Positions 1-9,461 of a stretch of 64,000 bases of DNA are shown piece after piece. Both the position numbers and the translations under genes were made by a program. Each line of letters starts with the position of its first letter. The stretch's first letter is position 1. The notes beneath the pieces are model-generated. The model made no database searches and was not told the DNA's origin. It worked only from the letters and a program-made list of their open reading frames with translations. Source of the stretch: Acidobacterium sp. S8 (GTDB taxonomy: Bacteria > Acidobacteriota > Terriglobia > Terriglobales > Acidobacteriaceae); NCBI RefSeq assembly GCF_009765985.1, contig NZ_LMUM01000028.1, positions 163,467-227,466 of the forward strand. Direction: 5' to 3'.

Positions 1-1389
1 TGGCGTAAGCTTCAAGTTCGAGAAAAACCGGTGCGCGTCGCTGATGGTAAGTGCCGATGCCTCGCAGATGTTCTTGTCCGCGATGCGAACAGCACGTGCC
101 TCCGCGCGCAGCCGCTGCCCTTTGCATTCAGGGCAAAGCGCATAGCCGCGATATTTGCTGAGCATCACGCGCACGTGGAGCTTATATTTCTTGCGTTCGA
201 GCAACGAAAAAAATCCATGCACGCCGACGAATGAACCACGTCCGTCGAGCACAAATTCCTGCTGATCGAGAGTGAGGTCGTGCCACGGCACATCCATGGG
301 AATGCCATGCTGCTTTGCTGCCTTCTTCAATTCGCTGAAGTAAGGGCGATATTTTGGCCGATTCCAGGGATCGATCGCGCCATCATCCAGGGTCTTAGAT
401 TTATCGGGAATGATGAGGTCAAGATCAAAGTCGATCGTGTTGCCAAAGCCCTGACAGCGCGGGCAGGCGCCGAATGGATTGTTGAATGAAAAGAGTCGCG
501 GTTCCGGATCGCGATAAATGCGGTGACAATTCTTGCACTCAAAAGCTGCAGAGAAGCGAAGCCGCTCGCGTTCGATCGTCTCCGAATCGCGCGGAACAAT
601 TTCATACAGAATTTCACCAGATTCGCGGTAGCCAATCTCTGCTGCATCCACGATGCGGGCCCGGTTGTCGGCGCTGACGACAATACGATCGACAAGGACG
701 AAAACCGGCAGCGTAAAGTCGATTTCAAGCAATGACTCGGGTGTAGAAAATTCGTAAATGTTGCCGTTCTGGTAGAGGCGGTTAAAGCCACGTTTTCTTA
801 GATCGGTGAGTCGCTCTCTGAGTGCGTCGGTGAGCGGCGATTCCTGCGTTTTCTTGATGGTCGGTTTGCGCCCCCGCTTTACCGGCTTTTCCGGTTCTGG
901 CGAAACAGGCTGTTCCTGCTGCTTTACTACTGGAAAAAGCGCGTGCAGGCGCGTACCTTCACCCAGAGCCAGAACCCCCGCAGCGATTTCATCCACCGTA
1001 TCGCGGCGCACGATGCCGTTGCAGACAATACAGTGCACAACTCCGCAGCGCGCGTAGAGCAGGCGCATGTAGTCGTAGATTTCTGTAGCCGTGGCGACCG
1101 TCGAGCGTGGATTTCGAGTGGAATTCTTCTGCTTGATGGCAATAGCGGGCGCCAGGCCGTCGATCAGGTCAACATCCGGCTTCTCGATGCGCTCCAGAAA
1201 CTGCCGCGCGTAAGCCGAAAGCGATTCGACATAGCGCCTCTGCCCCTCGGCGTAAATGGTATCGAAGGCAAGCGAGGACTTACCCGAGCCGGACACGCCG
1301 GAGACGACCGTCAGTTTGCCGTGCGGGATGTTGCAGTCGATATTTTTGAGGTTGTGCACCCGCGCGCCGCGGATGATGATCTGGTCCAT
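1..1389 (-). CDS. uvrA: UvrA, excinuclease ABC subunit A (5' part only)
   Basis: The reading frame starts at an ATG at 1389 and runs off the left edge, so only about the first 463 residues are present; full UvrA is roughly twice this. UvrA is the DNA-damage-recognising ATPase of nucleotide excision repair and loads UvrB. Seen: the N-terminal stretch [17 protein letters not shown], a P-loop GVSGSGKSS at residues 31-39, the conserved [20 protein letters not shown] block, a zinc-binding CxxC...CxxC pair around the [12 protein letters not shown] motif, and a second CPEC near the cut end. The ABC signature LSGGEAQR would lie beyond the window. Compared from memory with E. coli UvrA, there is a basic, proline-rich insertion near residues 155-185 containing KRGRKP. 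The gene faces away from manD and looks monocistronic at this end. Confidence 0.97.
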   Translation of the reverse strand, partial: MDQIIIRGARVHNLKNIDCNIPHGKLTVVSGVSGSGKSSLAFDTIYAEGQRRYVESLSAYARQFLERIEKPDVDLIDGLAPAIAIKQKNSTRNPRSTVATATEIYDYMRLLYARCGVVHCIVCNGIVRRDTVDEIAAGVLALGEGTRLHALFPVVKQQEQPVSPEPEKPVKRGRKPTIKKTQESPLTDALRERLTDLRKRGFNRLYQNGNIYEFSTPESLLEIDFTLPVFVLVDRIVVSADNRARIVDAAEIGYRESGEILYEIVPRDSETIERERLRFSAAFECKNCHRIYRDPEPRLFSFNNPFGACPRCQGFGNTIDFDLDLIIPDKSKTLDDGAIDPWNRPKYRPYFSELKKAAKQHGIPMDVPWHDLTLDQQEFVLDGRGSFVGVHGFFSLLERKKYKLHVRVMLSKYRGYALCPECKGQRLRAEARAVRIADKNICEASALTISDAHRFFSNLKLTP

Positions 1390-1564
1390 CGAAAGAGTGC
1401 GCTCCGGGAGAAAAGAGTACAGGCGTCCCCAGTTTGATTATAAATCTGCCCATCGGTCTCGTGCCCGGCGGATGCAACCCCCGGGCTCATGTCGAAAAGG
1501 GATATTTTGGGGCGATCGCGTTAAATCCTTGACTCTGTTCGCCTACTGGTGTGATTGGGCTGTG

Positions 1565-2773
1565 TTACCAATCCGTCAGCGTCCCATCCAGCTTGCGATT
1601 CACCGGCAGGTACGCGCGCTCATACGGATACTTCGCGGCAAGTTTTTCATCAAGCTCGACGCCCAGCCCCGGTGCATCGCCCGGATACATATACCCCGCT
1701 TTGAACGAATAGCCGTGCGGAAAAACCGCATCCGTTTCTTCGCAATGCGCCATATGTTCCTGAATGCCAAAGTTGTGAACAGCAATACCAAAGTGCAGTG
1801 CGGCTGCCATAGTTACCGGAGATAGATCCGTAGCCCCATGGCACCCGGTGCGCACATGGTAGAGAGAAGCAAAATCCGCAACCTTCTTCAGGTGCGTGAA
1901 GCCGCCCGCATGCACAATCGACATCCGAATGTAGTCGATCCATTGCCGTTGGATCAGCTCCTGCCCATCCCAAATTGTGTTGAATACTTCGCCGGTGGCA
2001 AGCGGAGTCGTTGTATGCTCGCGGATCACGCGAAAGCCTTCCTGTAATTCTGCAGCCACAGGATCTTCCATCCAGAACAAATGATATGGCTCCAGCTCTT
2101 TCCCGAGCCGCGCAGCCTCAATCGGCGTCAGTCGATGATGGCAATCGTGCAGAAGATGAACATTTTCACCAAACCGCCTTCGCGTCTCTTCAAATAACTT
2201 CGGCGTATGCCGCAGATACATCTCAGTCGACCACTGGCCTTCAGATGGCAGGCCTTTCTCTGCCGGTTCATATCGCATCCCCGCCTTCGGAACACCATAG
2301 GTAGAAGCAAGCCCGGGAACACCGCTCTGTACGCGAATCGCCTGGTAGCCCATTTCAATATGCTTGCCTACATCATCCAAAGCCTCTTCGATATCAGCGC
2401 CGTGCGCATGCGCATAGACCAGGACGCCTCCGCGGCTTCTGCCGCCGAGGAGGTTATAGATTGGAGTGTTTAGTGCTTTGCCTTTGATATCCCACAGCGC
2501 CACATCCACCGCCGCAATCGCAGCCATCGTCACCGGACCGCGCCGCCAGTAAGCCCCACGGTAAAGGTATTGCCAGATATCCTCAGTTTGAAATGGATCG
2601 CGCCCGATGAGGCAGGGAATTACATGCTCAGTAATATAGCTGGCCACCGCCAATTCGCGCCCATTTAGCGTTCCATCACCGAGACCATAGATGCCTTCAT
2701 CCGTCTCAATTTTGAGCGTTACGAAATTGCGTCCCGGCGAGCACACATTCACCGAAGCCCCGGTAATCTTCAT
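1565..2773 (-). CDS. manD: D-mannonate dehydratase, enolase superfamily (ManD)
   Basis: A 402-residue enolase-superfamily enzyme that dehydrates D-mannonate to 2-keto-3-deoxy-D-gluconate in glucuronate catabolism. The length and numbering match characterised ManD proteins: RVQSGVPGL with Arg147, TYGVPK with Tyr159, HDCHH with Asp210 and His212, WMEDP with Glu236, ATGEVFNT with Glu262, and the [13 protein letters not shown] block with Ala314. These residues cover the Mg2+ ligands (210, 236, 262) and the catalytic Arg, Tyr and His known for the family. The C-terminal [13 protein letters not shown] is also typical. The start overlaps the stop of the upstream dehydrogenase by 4 nt (ATGA), so the two are probably translationally coupled. 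Some family members prefer D-gluconate or have very low activity, so the substrate is inferred. Confidence 0.93.
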   Translation of the reverse strand: MKITGASVNVCSPGRNFVTLKIETDEGIYGLGDGTLNGRELAVASYITEHVIPCLIGRDPFQTEDIWQYLYRGAYWRRGPVTMAAIAAVDVALWDIKGKALNTPIYNLLGGRSRGGVLVYAHAHGADIEEALDDVGKHIEMGYQAIRVQSGVPGLASTYGVPKAGMRYEPAEKGLPSEGQWSTEMYLRHTPKLFEETRRRFGENVHLLHDCHHRLTPIEAARLGKELEPYHLFWMEDPVAAELQEGFRVIREHTTTPLATGEVFNTIWDGQELIQRQWIDYIRMSIVHAGGFTHLKKVADFASLYHVRTGCHGATDLSPVTMAAALHFGIAVHNFGIQEHMAHCEETDAVFPHGYSFKAGYMYPGDAPGLGVELDEKLAAKYPYERAYLPVNRKLDGTLTDW

Positions 2774-3546
2774 TGGTTCACCCCGCTCGCAAGAAATCCT
2801 CCATCTACTGGAAGTATCTGTCCGGTGACATACGACGCAGCTTCCGAAGACAGGAAAACCGCCGCGCCGACAAGCTCTTCCGCTTGACCGAATCTCTGCA
2901 TGGGGATGCGCATGTGAAGTTCCTTCCCGCGTCCTGTTCCTTCAAGAAGGCTCTCATTCAGCGCAGTCGGAAGAACCCCAGGAGCAATCGCGTTGACGCA
3001 GATGCCATGGGGAGCAAGTTCGATTGCCAGCGATTTCGTAAGGGCTCCGACTCCGGCCTTGCTCGCCCCGTAAGCGGCGACTTCATGAAAAGCAACAAAG
3101 GTCGCAAGCGAAGCGATGTTCACAATGCGGCCGTATTCTTGTTTCATCATCGTCTGGCCAAAAATCTGGCACGCCCGGAACGTTCCCGTAAGATTCGTAT
3201 CCAGAATTTTCTTCCACACATCTTCCGGACAGGTAAGCGTTGGCGTCCGCTGAGTGATGCCGGCAGAATTCACAAGGATATCGATCTTTCCAAATACCTC
3301 AAGAGCTTTATCATGCAACGCCTGTAGCGAGCCTCGATCGAGTACATCTGCAGCGATGGCCGCCGACCGTCGACCAAGCCGTTCAATCGCCGCAACTGTT
3401 TCCTGTACAGATTCAATTTTCCGCGAAGCCGGAATAACATCGGCTCCCGTCGCAGCGAGGCCAAGCGAGATGGCGCGTCCAATACCAGACGTTCCACCAA
3501 TCACCACAGCGGAGCGTCCGCAAAGGCTCAATGTATCAAGGGTCAT
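2770..3546 (-). CDS. Short-chain dehydrogenase/reductase, probable mannonate oxidoreductase
   Basis: A 258-residue classical SDR. Seen: an N-terminal dinucleotide motif GGTSGIGRA (near residue 17), an NSAG motif (VNSAGITQ), catalytic Ser in NIASL, catalytic YGASK, and the [11 protein letters not shown]-terminus usual for this fold. Related enzymes are annotated as gluconate 5-dehydrogenase or as SDR-type fructuronate reductases. It is the first gene of a pair with manD, which starts inside its stop codon. The parsimonious role is interconversion of D-fructuronate and D-mannonate, supplying the ManD substrate. The substrate is inferred from context only. No strong ribosome binding site is visible before the ATG; the upstream DNA is AT-rich. 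Confidence 0.85.
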   Translation of the reverse strand: MTLDTLSLCGRSAVVIGGTSGIGRAISLGLAATGADVIPASRKIESVQETVAAIERLGRRSAAIAADVLDRGSLQALHDKALEVFGKIDILVNSAGITQRTPTLTCPEDVWKKILDTNLTGTFRACQIFGQTMMKQEYGRIVNIASLATFVAFHEVAAYGASKAGVGALTKSLAIELAPHGICVNAIAPGVLPTALNESLLEGTGRGKELHMRIPMQRFGQAEELVGAAVFLSSEAASYVTGQILPVDGGFLASGVNQ

Positions 3547-3587
3547 ATTTTTATATTGTGCCGTAAATCGCTTTAGTTGAGATGTTT

Positions 3588-3618
3588 GAAAAAGGGAGCA
3601 GCAATAACCGCTGCTCCC
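3588..3618 (-). terminator. Rho-independent terminator behind the Gfo/Idh/MocA gene
   Basis: A perfect 9-bp stem (GGGAGCAGC / GCTGCTCCC, 3594-3602 with 3610-3618) with a 7-nt loop. On the minus strand it is followed directly by TTTTTC. It lies just beyond the stop codon at 3634 and separates that gene from the SDR-manD pair. Confidence 0.85.
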
Positions 3619-3633
3619 TAATCGTATCGCTGA

Positions 3634-4953
3634 CTAAATATGAGGAGCCCAGCCCTTCTCATAATCCCGCGACCAGCCCTTCATCGCTTCCGCATCGCCC
3701 ATGATGTGTCCATTGCTGGAATCAATCTTCAGCTCGCGGTTTACTTCCCATGCAATGTTCGAAAGCTGGAGCATCGTCACTGCGACATTTCCAACCTCAA
3801 TAGGAGCATTCAGCTTCTCTCCCTTGCGTATGCCCGCAATAAAGTTGGCAAAGTGGTCGTCCGTCATCGAGTCGCGCCCCGTCAGGTCGGAAGAGCTGGT
3901 GGTGCTGCCAACCTTGAACTCATCCGTCTTCTTGCCGTGCAGATCGTATATCTCATAGCCATCGCGATCGACGAGCACCGTGCCTGTAGTTCCCATGATG
4001 GTCGATCCGCGGTCGCGACCGTAATACTTCATGCCCTGGCAGCTCTTACCTTCCCAGGTAAGCAGCTTGTCGTCGTATTCAAAACTCGTGACAAGCGTGT
4101 CATAAAATTGCCAATCATCCTTGAACTGGTAGCGTCCGCCGGAAGAAGTAATGCGCTTGGGATAATCCACACCAAGAGCCCAGCGGCAGACATCCACTTC
4201 ATGCGTTCCGTTGTTCAAGGCCTCGCCGGTGCCGTATATGCGGAACCAGTGCCAGTTGTAAGGGTGCAGATTGTCCTTGTAAGGCCGTCGCGGCGCCGGA
4301 CCCTGCCACAGATCCCAATCGAGCGTTGTAGGAACCGGAGCCACTTTCCCTTCGCCAATAGATTTGCGCGTGTTGCTGTACCATGCCTTGGCAAAATAGG
4401 CGCGGCCAATCAGCCCATCGTGAATCTTGTTCACGATTTCAATGGTGTGCTTGGAAGACCGTTGCTGTGTGCCCATCTGCACCAGCTTTCCGTATTTCTT
4501 CTGCGCATCAATCAACATCGCGCCCTCTGCCGGATTGTGGCTGCAGGGCTTCTCTACATAAACGTGCTTGCCGGCCTGCAGACCCGCAATGGCCAATGGA
4601 GTGTGCCAGTGGTCGGGAGTGGCGATCGTGATCGCATCGATATCTTTTGAGGCCAGCACCTTCCGGTAGTCCTGTCCGGTCGCCGGCGCGTAGCCAAGCT
4701 CTTTCTGTACGTTGCCGGAAAATTTCTCAAGGATCGTGGTATCCACGTCACACACATGCGAAATGCGGGCCGAGTCCTTATTGGCTTTCAACGATGAAAG
4801 ATGAGCATAGGCTCTGCTGTTCAGGCCGAATACGGCAAAATTCAACCGCTCATTCGATCCTAGTATCTGCGCATAGCTCTTTGCCGTTGTCCCGATCGCC
4901 ATGCCTGCAGCTCCTACGGCCAGCGTGTCGAGAAATTCACGTCGAGTAATCAT
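3634..4953 (-). CDS. Tat-exported Gfo/Idh/MocA family oxidoreductase
   Basis: A 439-residue NAD(P)-dependent oxidoreductase of the glucose-fructose oxidoreductase / inositol dehydrogenase / MocA family. The N-terminus ITRREFLDTLAVGAAG is a twin-arginine signal (RR at 4-5) ending near a SYAQ cleavage site, so the folded, cofactor-loaded protein should reach the periplasm. Seen next: a Rossmann segment, the DHWH motif (ATPDHWHTPLAI), the catalytic-lysine EKP motif (VYVEKPCSHNP), and a C-terminal alpha/beta domain with HEVDVCRWALGVDYP. Exported members are common in Acidobacteria, Planctomycetes and Bacteroidetes, and are usually assumed to act on sugars or sugar acids; the substrate cannot be told here. 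It has its own terminator, so it is probably a separate transcript from manD. Confidence 0.88.
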   Translation of the reverse strand: MITRREFLDTLAVGAAGMAIGTTAKSYAQILGSNERLNFAVFGLNSRAYAHLSSLKANKDSARISHVCDVDTTILEKFSGNVQKELGYAPATGQDYRKVLASKDIDAITIATPDHWHTPLAIAGLQAGKHVYVEKPCSHNPAEGAMLIDAQKKYGKLVQMGTQQRSSKHTIEIVNKIHDGLIGRAYFAKAWYSNTRKSIGEGKVAPVPTTLDWDLWQGPAPRRPYKDNLHPYNWHWFRIYGTGEALNNGTHEVDVCRWALGVDYPKRITSSGGRYQFKDDWQFYDTLVTSFEYDDKLLTWEGKSCQGMKYYGRDRGSTIMGTTGTVLVDRDGYEIYDLHGKKTDEFKVGSTTSSSDLTGRDSMTDDHFANFIAGIRKGEKLNAPIEVGNVAVTMLQLSNIAWEVNRELKIDSSNGHIMGDAEAMKGWSRDYEKGWAPHI

Positions 4954-5277
4954 CCATGCTCCTTTTTGTTGATGCCGATCAAACTAAATGGGCGCCGTCG
5001 GAGCCGCGTGTCTCTCTTTACGGGATCACAATGCGCACGACAGCAAAATTACGTGCGAAATAACTCTACATGAGCCGGGCAATGGAGCGCATCATGCCCG
5101 CAGGCATGCCCTCTCTTGGCGCAGTAGAAAATACTTCGAAGGTGCGGCCCGATTATGCTTCATAATGATCTGTCGTCAGGGCCTAGTTGGAATCGCACAC
5201 CGCCGGCGCTTCTTGCTGCCACTCTTTGTAGGCATTCAATCATCTGCAACGATTACGTCTTATGAAAGGAAAGCTGA
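4954..5277 (+). other. Divergent intergenic region, no gene seen
   Basis: About 320 nt between the leftward oxidoreductase and the rightward DUF4126-like gene. It must hold both promoters. I see no convincing -35/-10 pair, operator palindrome or small coding frame. An AAAGGAAAG sequence at its right end serves as the ribosome binding site of the gene at 5278. Confidence 0.5.
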
Positions 5278-5739
5278 ATGATCCTGGTATTCGCTCTTCT
5301 TATTGGAATCATCGCCGGGCTGCGCGCCATGACAGCTCCGGCCGTAGTGAGCTGGGCTGCTGGTCTCGGCTTGATACATCTGGACGGCACCCCTCTGCAT
5401 TTTCTTGCCCATCCGGTCACACGTTGGATTTTCACCGTCGCCGCATTTGGCGAACTGGTGAATGATAAGCTTCCTAAAACTCCCAGCCGGAAAGCTCCTC
5501 CTTCGTTCATCGCTCGTATTGTGATGGGTGCGCTCGCTGGTGCAGCCATCGGCGCATCGCAGCAATCGTTGGTGGGGGGTCTCATCGCCGGAGCCATCGG
5601 CGCGGTGATAGGCACGCTAGGTGGAGCGACCTTCCGCGGCATGCTCGCCAAAGCATTCGGAGGCAAAGATTTGCCCGCAGCGCTCATCGAAGATGCTATC
5701 GCCATCATCGGTGGTATTTTGATTGTGACTCATATCTAA
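5278..5739 (+). CDS. DUF4126-like small membrane protein
   Basis: A 153-residue hydrophobic protein. It begins MILVFALLIGIIAGLRAMTAP, followed by a second hydrophobic segment, a KLPKTPSRKAPPSF cytoplasmic-type loop, and a glycine/alanine-rich pair of helices (GALAGAAIGAS, LIAGAIGAVIGTLGG). The C-terminal helix is AIAIIGGILIV. The GLRAMTAPAVVSWAA opening is what I associate with DUF4126 / DUF4126-like proteins, for which no function is established. The gene has a good ribosome binding site (AAAGGAAAG). Its stop overlaps the start of the flavoprotein gene by one base (TAATG), so the two are co-translated, which suggests a linked redox or membrane function. Confidence 0.75.
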   Translation: MILVFALLIGIIAGLRAMTAPAVVSWAAGLGLIHLDGTPLHFLAHPVTRWIFTVAAFGELVNDKLPKTPSRKAPPSFIARIVMGALAGAAIGASQQSLVGGLIAGAIGAVIGTLGGATFRGMLAKAFGGKDLPAALIEDAIAIIGGILIVTHI

Positions 5740-7127
5740 TGCCTACAAAATTCGATTCCATCATCGTCGGGGCTGGTCAGGCCGGCCCTTCGCTGGCCGG
5801 GCGGCTTACCCAGTCCGGTCGCAAGGTCGCCATGATCGAGCGCAAGCTCTTCGGAGGTACTTGCGTCAATACCGGCTGCATTCCTACAAAAACACTGGTC
5901 GCCAGCGCCTACGTTGCGCATAAGGCGCGTACCGCAAACGAATACGGCGTCATTGCGAAAGACGTTTCCATCGACATGAAGGCCGTCATGAAACGCAAAG
6001 ACGAGGTCTCCGGCAAGTCTCGTACCGGCGTCGAAGGTTGGCTCCGTGGCATGGAAAATTGCATAGTATACCACGAGCACGCCCGCTTCGAATCGGCTCA
6101 TGAAATTCGCGTGGGAGATGAGCTGATCTCCGCAGACGAGATATTCCTCAACATAGGCGGCCGCGCCATCGTGCCGGACTTTCCTGGCGTCGATACCGTT
6201 CCGTTTCTCACAAACGTCGGCATCCTCGAATTGGAAACTCTGCCGAAGCACCTCATCATCGTCGGCGGCAGTTACATCGGCCTCGAATTTGCGCAGATCT
6301 TCCGGCGCTTCGGCAGCGAAGTCACCGTTGTCGAGAAAGGACCGCGTCTGGCATTTCATGAAGATGAAGATGTCTCAACCACCATCAAGCAATTCCTTGA
6401 GGCGGAGGGTATCCGTTTCAGATTGAATGCAGAGTGTATCCGGCTGGAGAAAAGTGGCTCCGACGTTGCCGTCGCAGTTACTTGCGATGAAGACAGTGCC
6501 GCCAGCGTGGGCTCGCATATTCTGCTGGCCGTCGGACGCAGACCAAACACAGATGATCTCGGCCTCGAGCACGCAGGCGTAGAAGTCGACGAGCACGGCT
6601 ATATCAAAGTAGATGATCAGTTGCGAACCAATGTTCCCGGTATCTGGGCCATGGGCGATTGCAACGGCAAAGGAGCCTTCACCCATACCTCATATAACGA
6701 TTTCGAGATCGTAGCCGCCAATCTGCTCGACAATGATCCGCGACGCGTCAGCGATCGCATCACTGCCTACGCACTCTACACCGATCCGCCACTTGGTCGA
6801 TGCGGCATGACAGAAAAACAGGTCCGCGAGTCAGGAAAGAAAGCCCTCATCGGCACCCGCCCTATGACCAAAGTAGGCCGCGCCGTCGAAAAGGGAGAGA
6901 CCGCAGGCTTCATGAAGATTCTTGTCGATGAAGAGACTAAACAAATCCTCGGCGCATCGATACTCGGCACGGGAGGCGATGAGGCCGTCCACTGCATCCT
7001 CGACACCATGTATGCACGCGCTCCCTACACGACACAGCAACGGGCCGTCCACATTCACCCAACCGTCTCGGAGCTGATACCGACTGTTTTAGGCGATCTC
7101 AAGCCTTTGGAAGAAACCGGCAAATAG
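5739..7127 (+). CDS. Class I pyridine nucleotide-disulfide oxidoreductase (mercuric-reductase-like)
   Basis: A 462-residue flavoprotein of the glutathione reductase / lipoamide dehydrogenase / mercuric reductase family. Seen: FAD motif GAGQAG (11-16); redox-active disulfide in GGTCVNTGCIPTK (Cys42 and Cys47); an NAD(P)-binding motif IIVGGSYIGLEFA near residue 170; the second FAD motif GIWAMGDCNGKG near residue 300; and the C-terminal HIHPTVSEL, whose His-Pro-x-x-Glu is the proton-relay pair of the partner subunit in homodimers. It lacks an N-terminal heavy-metal-associated domain and the C-terminal vicinal cysteines of true MerA, and no mer genes are nearby, so mercury reduction is unlikely. 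Its natural substrate is unknown. It is co-translated with the preceding membrane protein. Confidence 0.88.
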   Translation: MPTKFDSIIVGAGQAGPSLAGRLTQSGRKVAMIERKLFGGTCVNTGCIPTKTLVASAYVAHKARTANEYGVIAKDVSIDMKAVMKRKDEVSGKSRTGVEGWLRGMENCIVYHEHARFESAHEIRVGDELISADEIFLNIGGRAIVPDFPGVDTVPFLTNVGILELETLPKHLIIVGGSYIGLEFAQIFRRFGSEVTVVEKGPRLAFHEDEDVSTTIKQFLEAEGIRFRLNAECIRLEKSGSDVAVAVTCDEDSAASVGSHILLAVGRRPNTDDLGLEHAGVEVDEHGYIKVDDQLRTNVPGIWAMGDCNGKGAFTHTSYNDFEIVAANLLDNDPRRVSDRITAYALYTDPPLGRCGMTEKQVRESGKKALIGTRPMTKVGRAVEKGETAGFMKILVDEETKQILGASILGTGGDEAVHCILDTMYARAPYTTQQRAVHIHPTVSELIPTVLGDLKPLEETGK

Positions 7128-7254
7128 CCAATCAAAAAACGGCCAGCGTATTCTGGCGACGAATGTCTTTGCCAAACACGATCAATTCCCGGGATAGTAA
7201 AATCGGGCTACTTCGTGAATGGGTCATAACAAATTGCGGCATTCGTCTGAAACC

Positions 7255-8904
7255 ATGAATCGTTGTTGTCTCCGGTTTGCTCTTCTGATCGTTGCAGCCT
7301 TTATAAGTATGTCGATTCCTGTGGCTGTTGCGCAGCAGCCGCATAAAATCGAAATCCGCGGGACTGTCATCGATTCAACCGGCAAGCCCGTGAGCGGCGC
7401 ATCGGTGCATCTTGGACAACAGGGAAGTCCAGACGTCGTGGCGACAACGACCCCGGAAGGCATCTTCGCCTTTGAGGATCTTCAATATGGGACCTATCTC
7501 ATCAAGGCAGAAAAGAACGGCTTAACAAGTCGTGCCGTTACCTGCCCTGCTTCAGCGCGGGCAATCCCGGAACCAATCAATCTGATCCTCGAACCTTCAG
7601 ATGTAGCCCCTGCCAATGCTGGCGCCACATCGCCATCCTCCGCTGAGGCCATGGCATTTGCCGATCAGCCAAACTTTACCGTAGCCGGAGTCACAGATTG
7701 GACGGCCGTCGGCGGCCATGGATCAGACGCCAGCCTGCGAACCAGCGAAGCTCTCACACGTGAGACTCTCACACTCAAACCGGAAGGCTCAACGCCCAAC
7801 CTCTCAGCTTCCTCGGGCAGCGCAACTATAGATGCATCTGAAAGCAGGCTCCGCGCCGCTGTCGCCAGCGCTCCGCAAAGTTTTGAGGCAAACCATCAAC
7901 TCGGAAAGTTCTATTTCCACGCCGGCAAATATCGCGAGTCCATTCCGCCGCTTCAGACCGCATACCAGATTGACCCCGCAAACCACGGCAATGAATACGA
8001 TCTGGCGCTGGCTTATAGGGGAGCTGGCGATTTCGCCCAGGCCCGTGACCACATCCAGAAATTACTGGCGACCGCCGACAGCGCAGACCTGCATCGTCTG
8101 CTGGGTGAACTCGATGAGAAACTGGACGATCCCTTGGCCGCCGTCCATGAAGACGAGCAGGCCGCTCGGTTGGATCCAAGCGAAGAGAATTATTTCGCGT
8201 GGGGCTCGGAGTTATTGCTGCACCGCGCTGTGTGGCAAGCCGCCGCGGTCTTTCGGAATGGCGTTAAAGCATACCCAAAGTCGGCCAGAATGCTCACCGC
8301 GCTGGGTACCGCTCTCTTTGCCGGTGCTCTCTATGATGAAGCGGCCCTTCGCCTCTGCGATGCGTCAGACTTGAATCCGGCAGATCCCGAGCCCTACATC
8401 TTCATGGGCAAGATCGAGATGGCAGCACCTGCGCCACTGCCGTGCGTTGAGCAAAAGCTGGCGCGGTTCGTACAGCAGCAGCCCGAAAACGCCCTCGCCA
8501 ATTACTTTTATGCAATGGCCATCTGGAAACGGCAGGAACAATTATCGTCCCCCGAGGTCATCCAACAGGTAGAAACCCTGCTTACCAAAGCGGTGACGAT
8601 AGACGCGCAATGCAGTGACGCCTACCTTCAACTTGGAATTCTCTACTTCACCCGCCGAGACTTTGATAAAGCAATCAGCTTTTATAAAAAAGCCATCGAA
8701 GCCAACCCTCAGATGGGCGACGCTCATTATCGACTGGGTGTCGCTTACGACCGGACCGGTGAGGCCGCGAAAGCCCAGCAGGAATTCCAACTTCACGACG
8801 AGATAGAGAAGTCACAAGCAGCTGACATCGAACGCCAGCGGCGGGAAGTCAAACAGTTCCTGGTAGTGCTTCAGAAGCAGCCAGCCGACCCATCCGTTCA
8901 CTGA
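7255..8904 (+). CDS. Exported CnaB-like + TPR repeat protein
   Basis: A 549-residue protein. I chose the ATG at 7255 because it gives a clean Sec signal peptide (hydrophobic LRFALLIVAAFISM, cleavage near VAVAQQ); the ATG at 7219 would put 12 polar residues ahead of it. After the signal comes a carboxypeptidase-regulatory/CnaB-like beta domain (IRGTVIDSTGKPVSGASV to about residue 100), a Ser/Ala-rich linker, and TPR repeats from about residue 200 to 530 with typical A-x-x-x-Y-D / P-x-x-x-x-A-x-Y-x-L-G spacing. Its repeat region is clearly paralogous to the protein at 19525: both carry the signature DPSEENxFxWGSELLLHR followed by alignable repeats. It is probably periplasmic or outer-membrane associated. 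Its binding partner is unknown. Confidence 0.85.
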   Translation: MNRCCLRFALLIVAAFISMSIPVAVAQQPHKIEIRGTVIDSTGKPVSGASVHLGQQGSPDVVATTTPEGIFAFEDLQYGTYLIKAEKNGLTSRAVTCPASARAIPEPINLILEPSDVAPANAGATSPSSAEAMAFADQPNFTVAGVTDWTAVGGHGSDASLRTSEALTRETLTLKPEGSTPNLSASSGSATIDASESRLRAAVASAPQSFEANHQLGKFYFHAGKYRESIPPLQTAYQIDPANHGNEYDLALAYRGAGDFAQARDHIQKLLATADSADLHRLLGELDEKLDDPLAAVHEDEQAARLDPSEENYFAWGSELLLHRAVWQAAAVFRNGVKAYPKSARMLTALGTALFAGALYDEAALRLCDASDLNPADPEPYIFMGKIEMAAPAPLPCVEQKLARFVQQQPENALANYFYAMAIWKRQEQLSSPEVIQQVETLLTKAVTIDAQCSDAYLQLGILYFTRRDFDKAISFYKKAIEANPQMGDAHYRLGVAYDRTGEAAKAQQEFQLHDEIEKSQAADIERQRREVKQFLVVLQKQPADPSVH

Positions 8905-8987
8905 AGTTATAGAAAGCTAAACATCACCTGAGAAAACTCGATGTTTTCATTTGGCGATCGTCGAGGCAATTGATACGATGGCCTCCC

Positions 8988-9452
8988 ATGTTCAAATTAT
9001 TCGCCGCGCTACTGATTCCTGTTATGACCATGTACGCAGACAATCTTCCAAGCAAGAAATATCTGAACCTGGCCACCATCAAAGTTATGGTTGCCGCCGC
9101 CGAAGCAAAAGCTCAGGAGCTGAACGTCTCCGTAACCATCTGCGTTGTCGATGACAGCGGCAATTTACTCTTCCTCGAAAAAGGTGAGAGCGCATCGCTT
9201 AACACAATTCAATTCGCCCAGAAGAAGGCTCGGCACGCTGCTTTTTACGGTAGCCCGTCGAAAGATGGAGCAGATGCGGTAAAGAAAGGCAACACCGAAG
9301 TCCTCGCCTTTCCCAACTTCTTCCCAAATCAGGGAGGCCTGCCGGTTCGCATAGATGGCCAGCTTCTCGGCGGAATCGCCGCGAGCGGTGCGAAGTCTGA
9401 GATTGATGAGCAAATCGCTCAGGCGGGTCTCGATGCTTTGCAGAAGAAATAG
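8988..9452 (+). CDS. GlcG/HbpS-family protein, exported
   Basis: A 154-residue protein. The ATG at 8988 gives a short signal peptide (MFKLFAALLIPVMTMYA); an upstream TTG at 8970 is the alternative. The mature part matches the GlcG/HbpS (DUF336) fold: an initial helix (LATIKVMVAAAEAKAQEL), VTICVVDDSGNLLFLEK, a helix beginning NTIQFAQKKARHAAFYGSPSK, then NQGGLPVRIDGQLLGGIAASG and a C-terminal helix EIDEQIAQAGLDAL. HbpS members bind haem or cobalamin-type ligands and some sense redox stress. Which ligand applies here cannot be told. It ends 9 nt before the stop of the convergent FG-GAP protein. Confidence 0.82.
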   Translation: MFKLFAALLIPVMTMYADNLPSKKYLNLATIKVMVAAAEAKAQELNVSVTICVVDDSGNLLFLEKGESASLNTIQFAQKKARHAAFYGSPSKDGADAVKKGNTEVLAFPNFFPNQGGLPVRIDGQLLGGIAASGAKSEIDEQIAQAGLDALQKK

Positions 9453-9461
9453 CAGCGCGCC

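Noticed and set aside
3640-4650. A 336-codon plus-strand frame opposite the Gfo/Idh/MocA gene.
   Set aside because: The minus frame has a Tat signal, DHWH and EKP motifs. The plus frame has no domain, is rich in Arg/His/Ala and is an antisense shadow of GC-biased codons.
5739-7127. Mercuric reductase MerA.
   Set aside because: No N-terminal metal-binding domain, no C-terminal cysteine pair and no mer genes nearby, despite the GGTCVNTGCIPTK motif.
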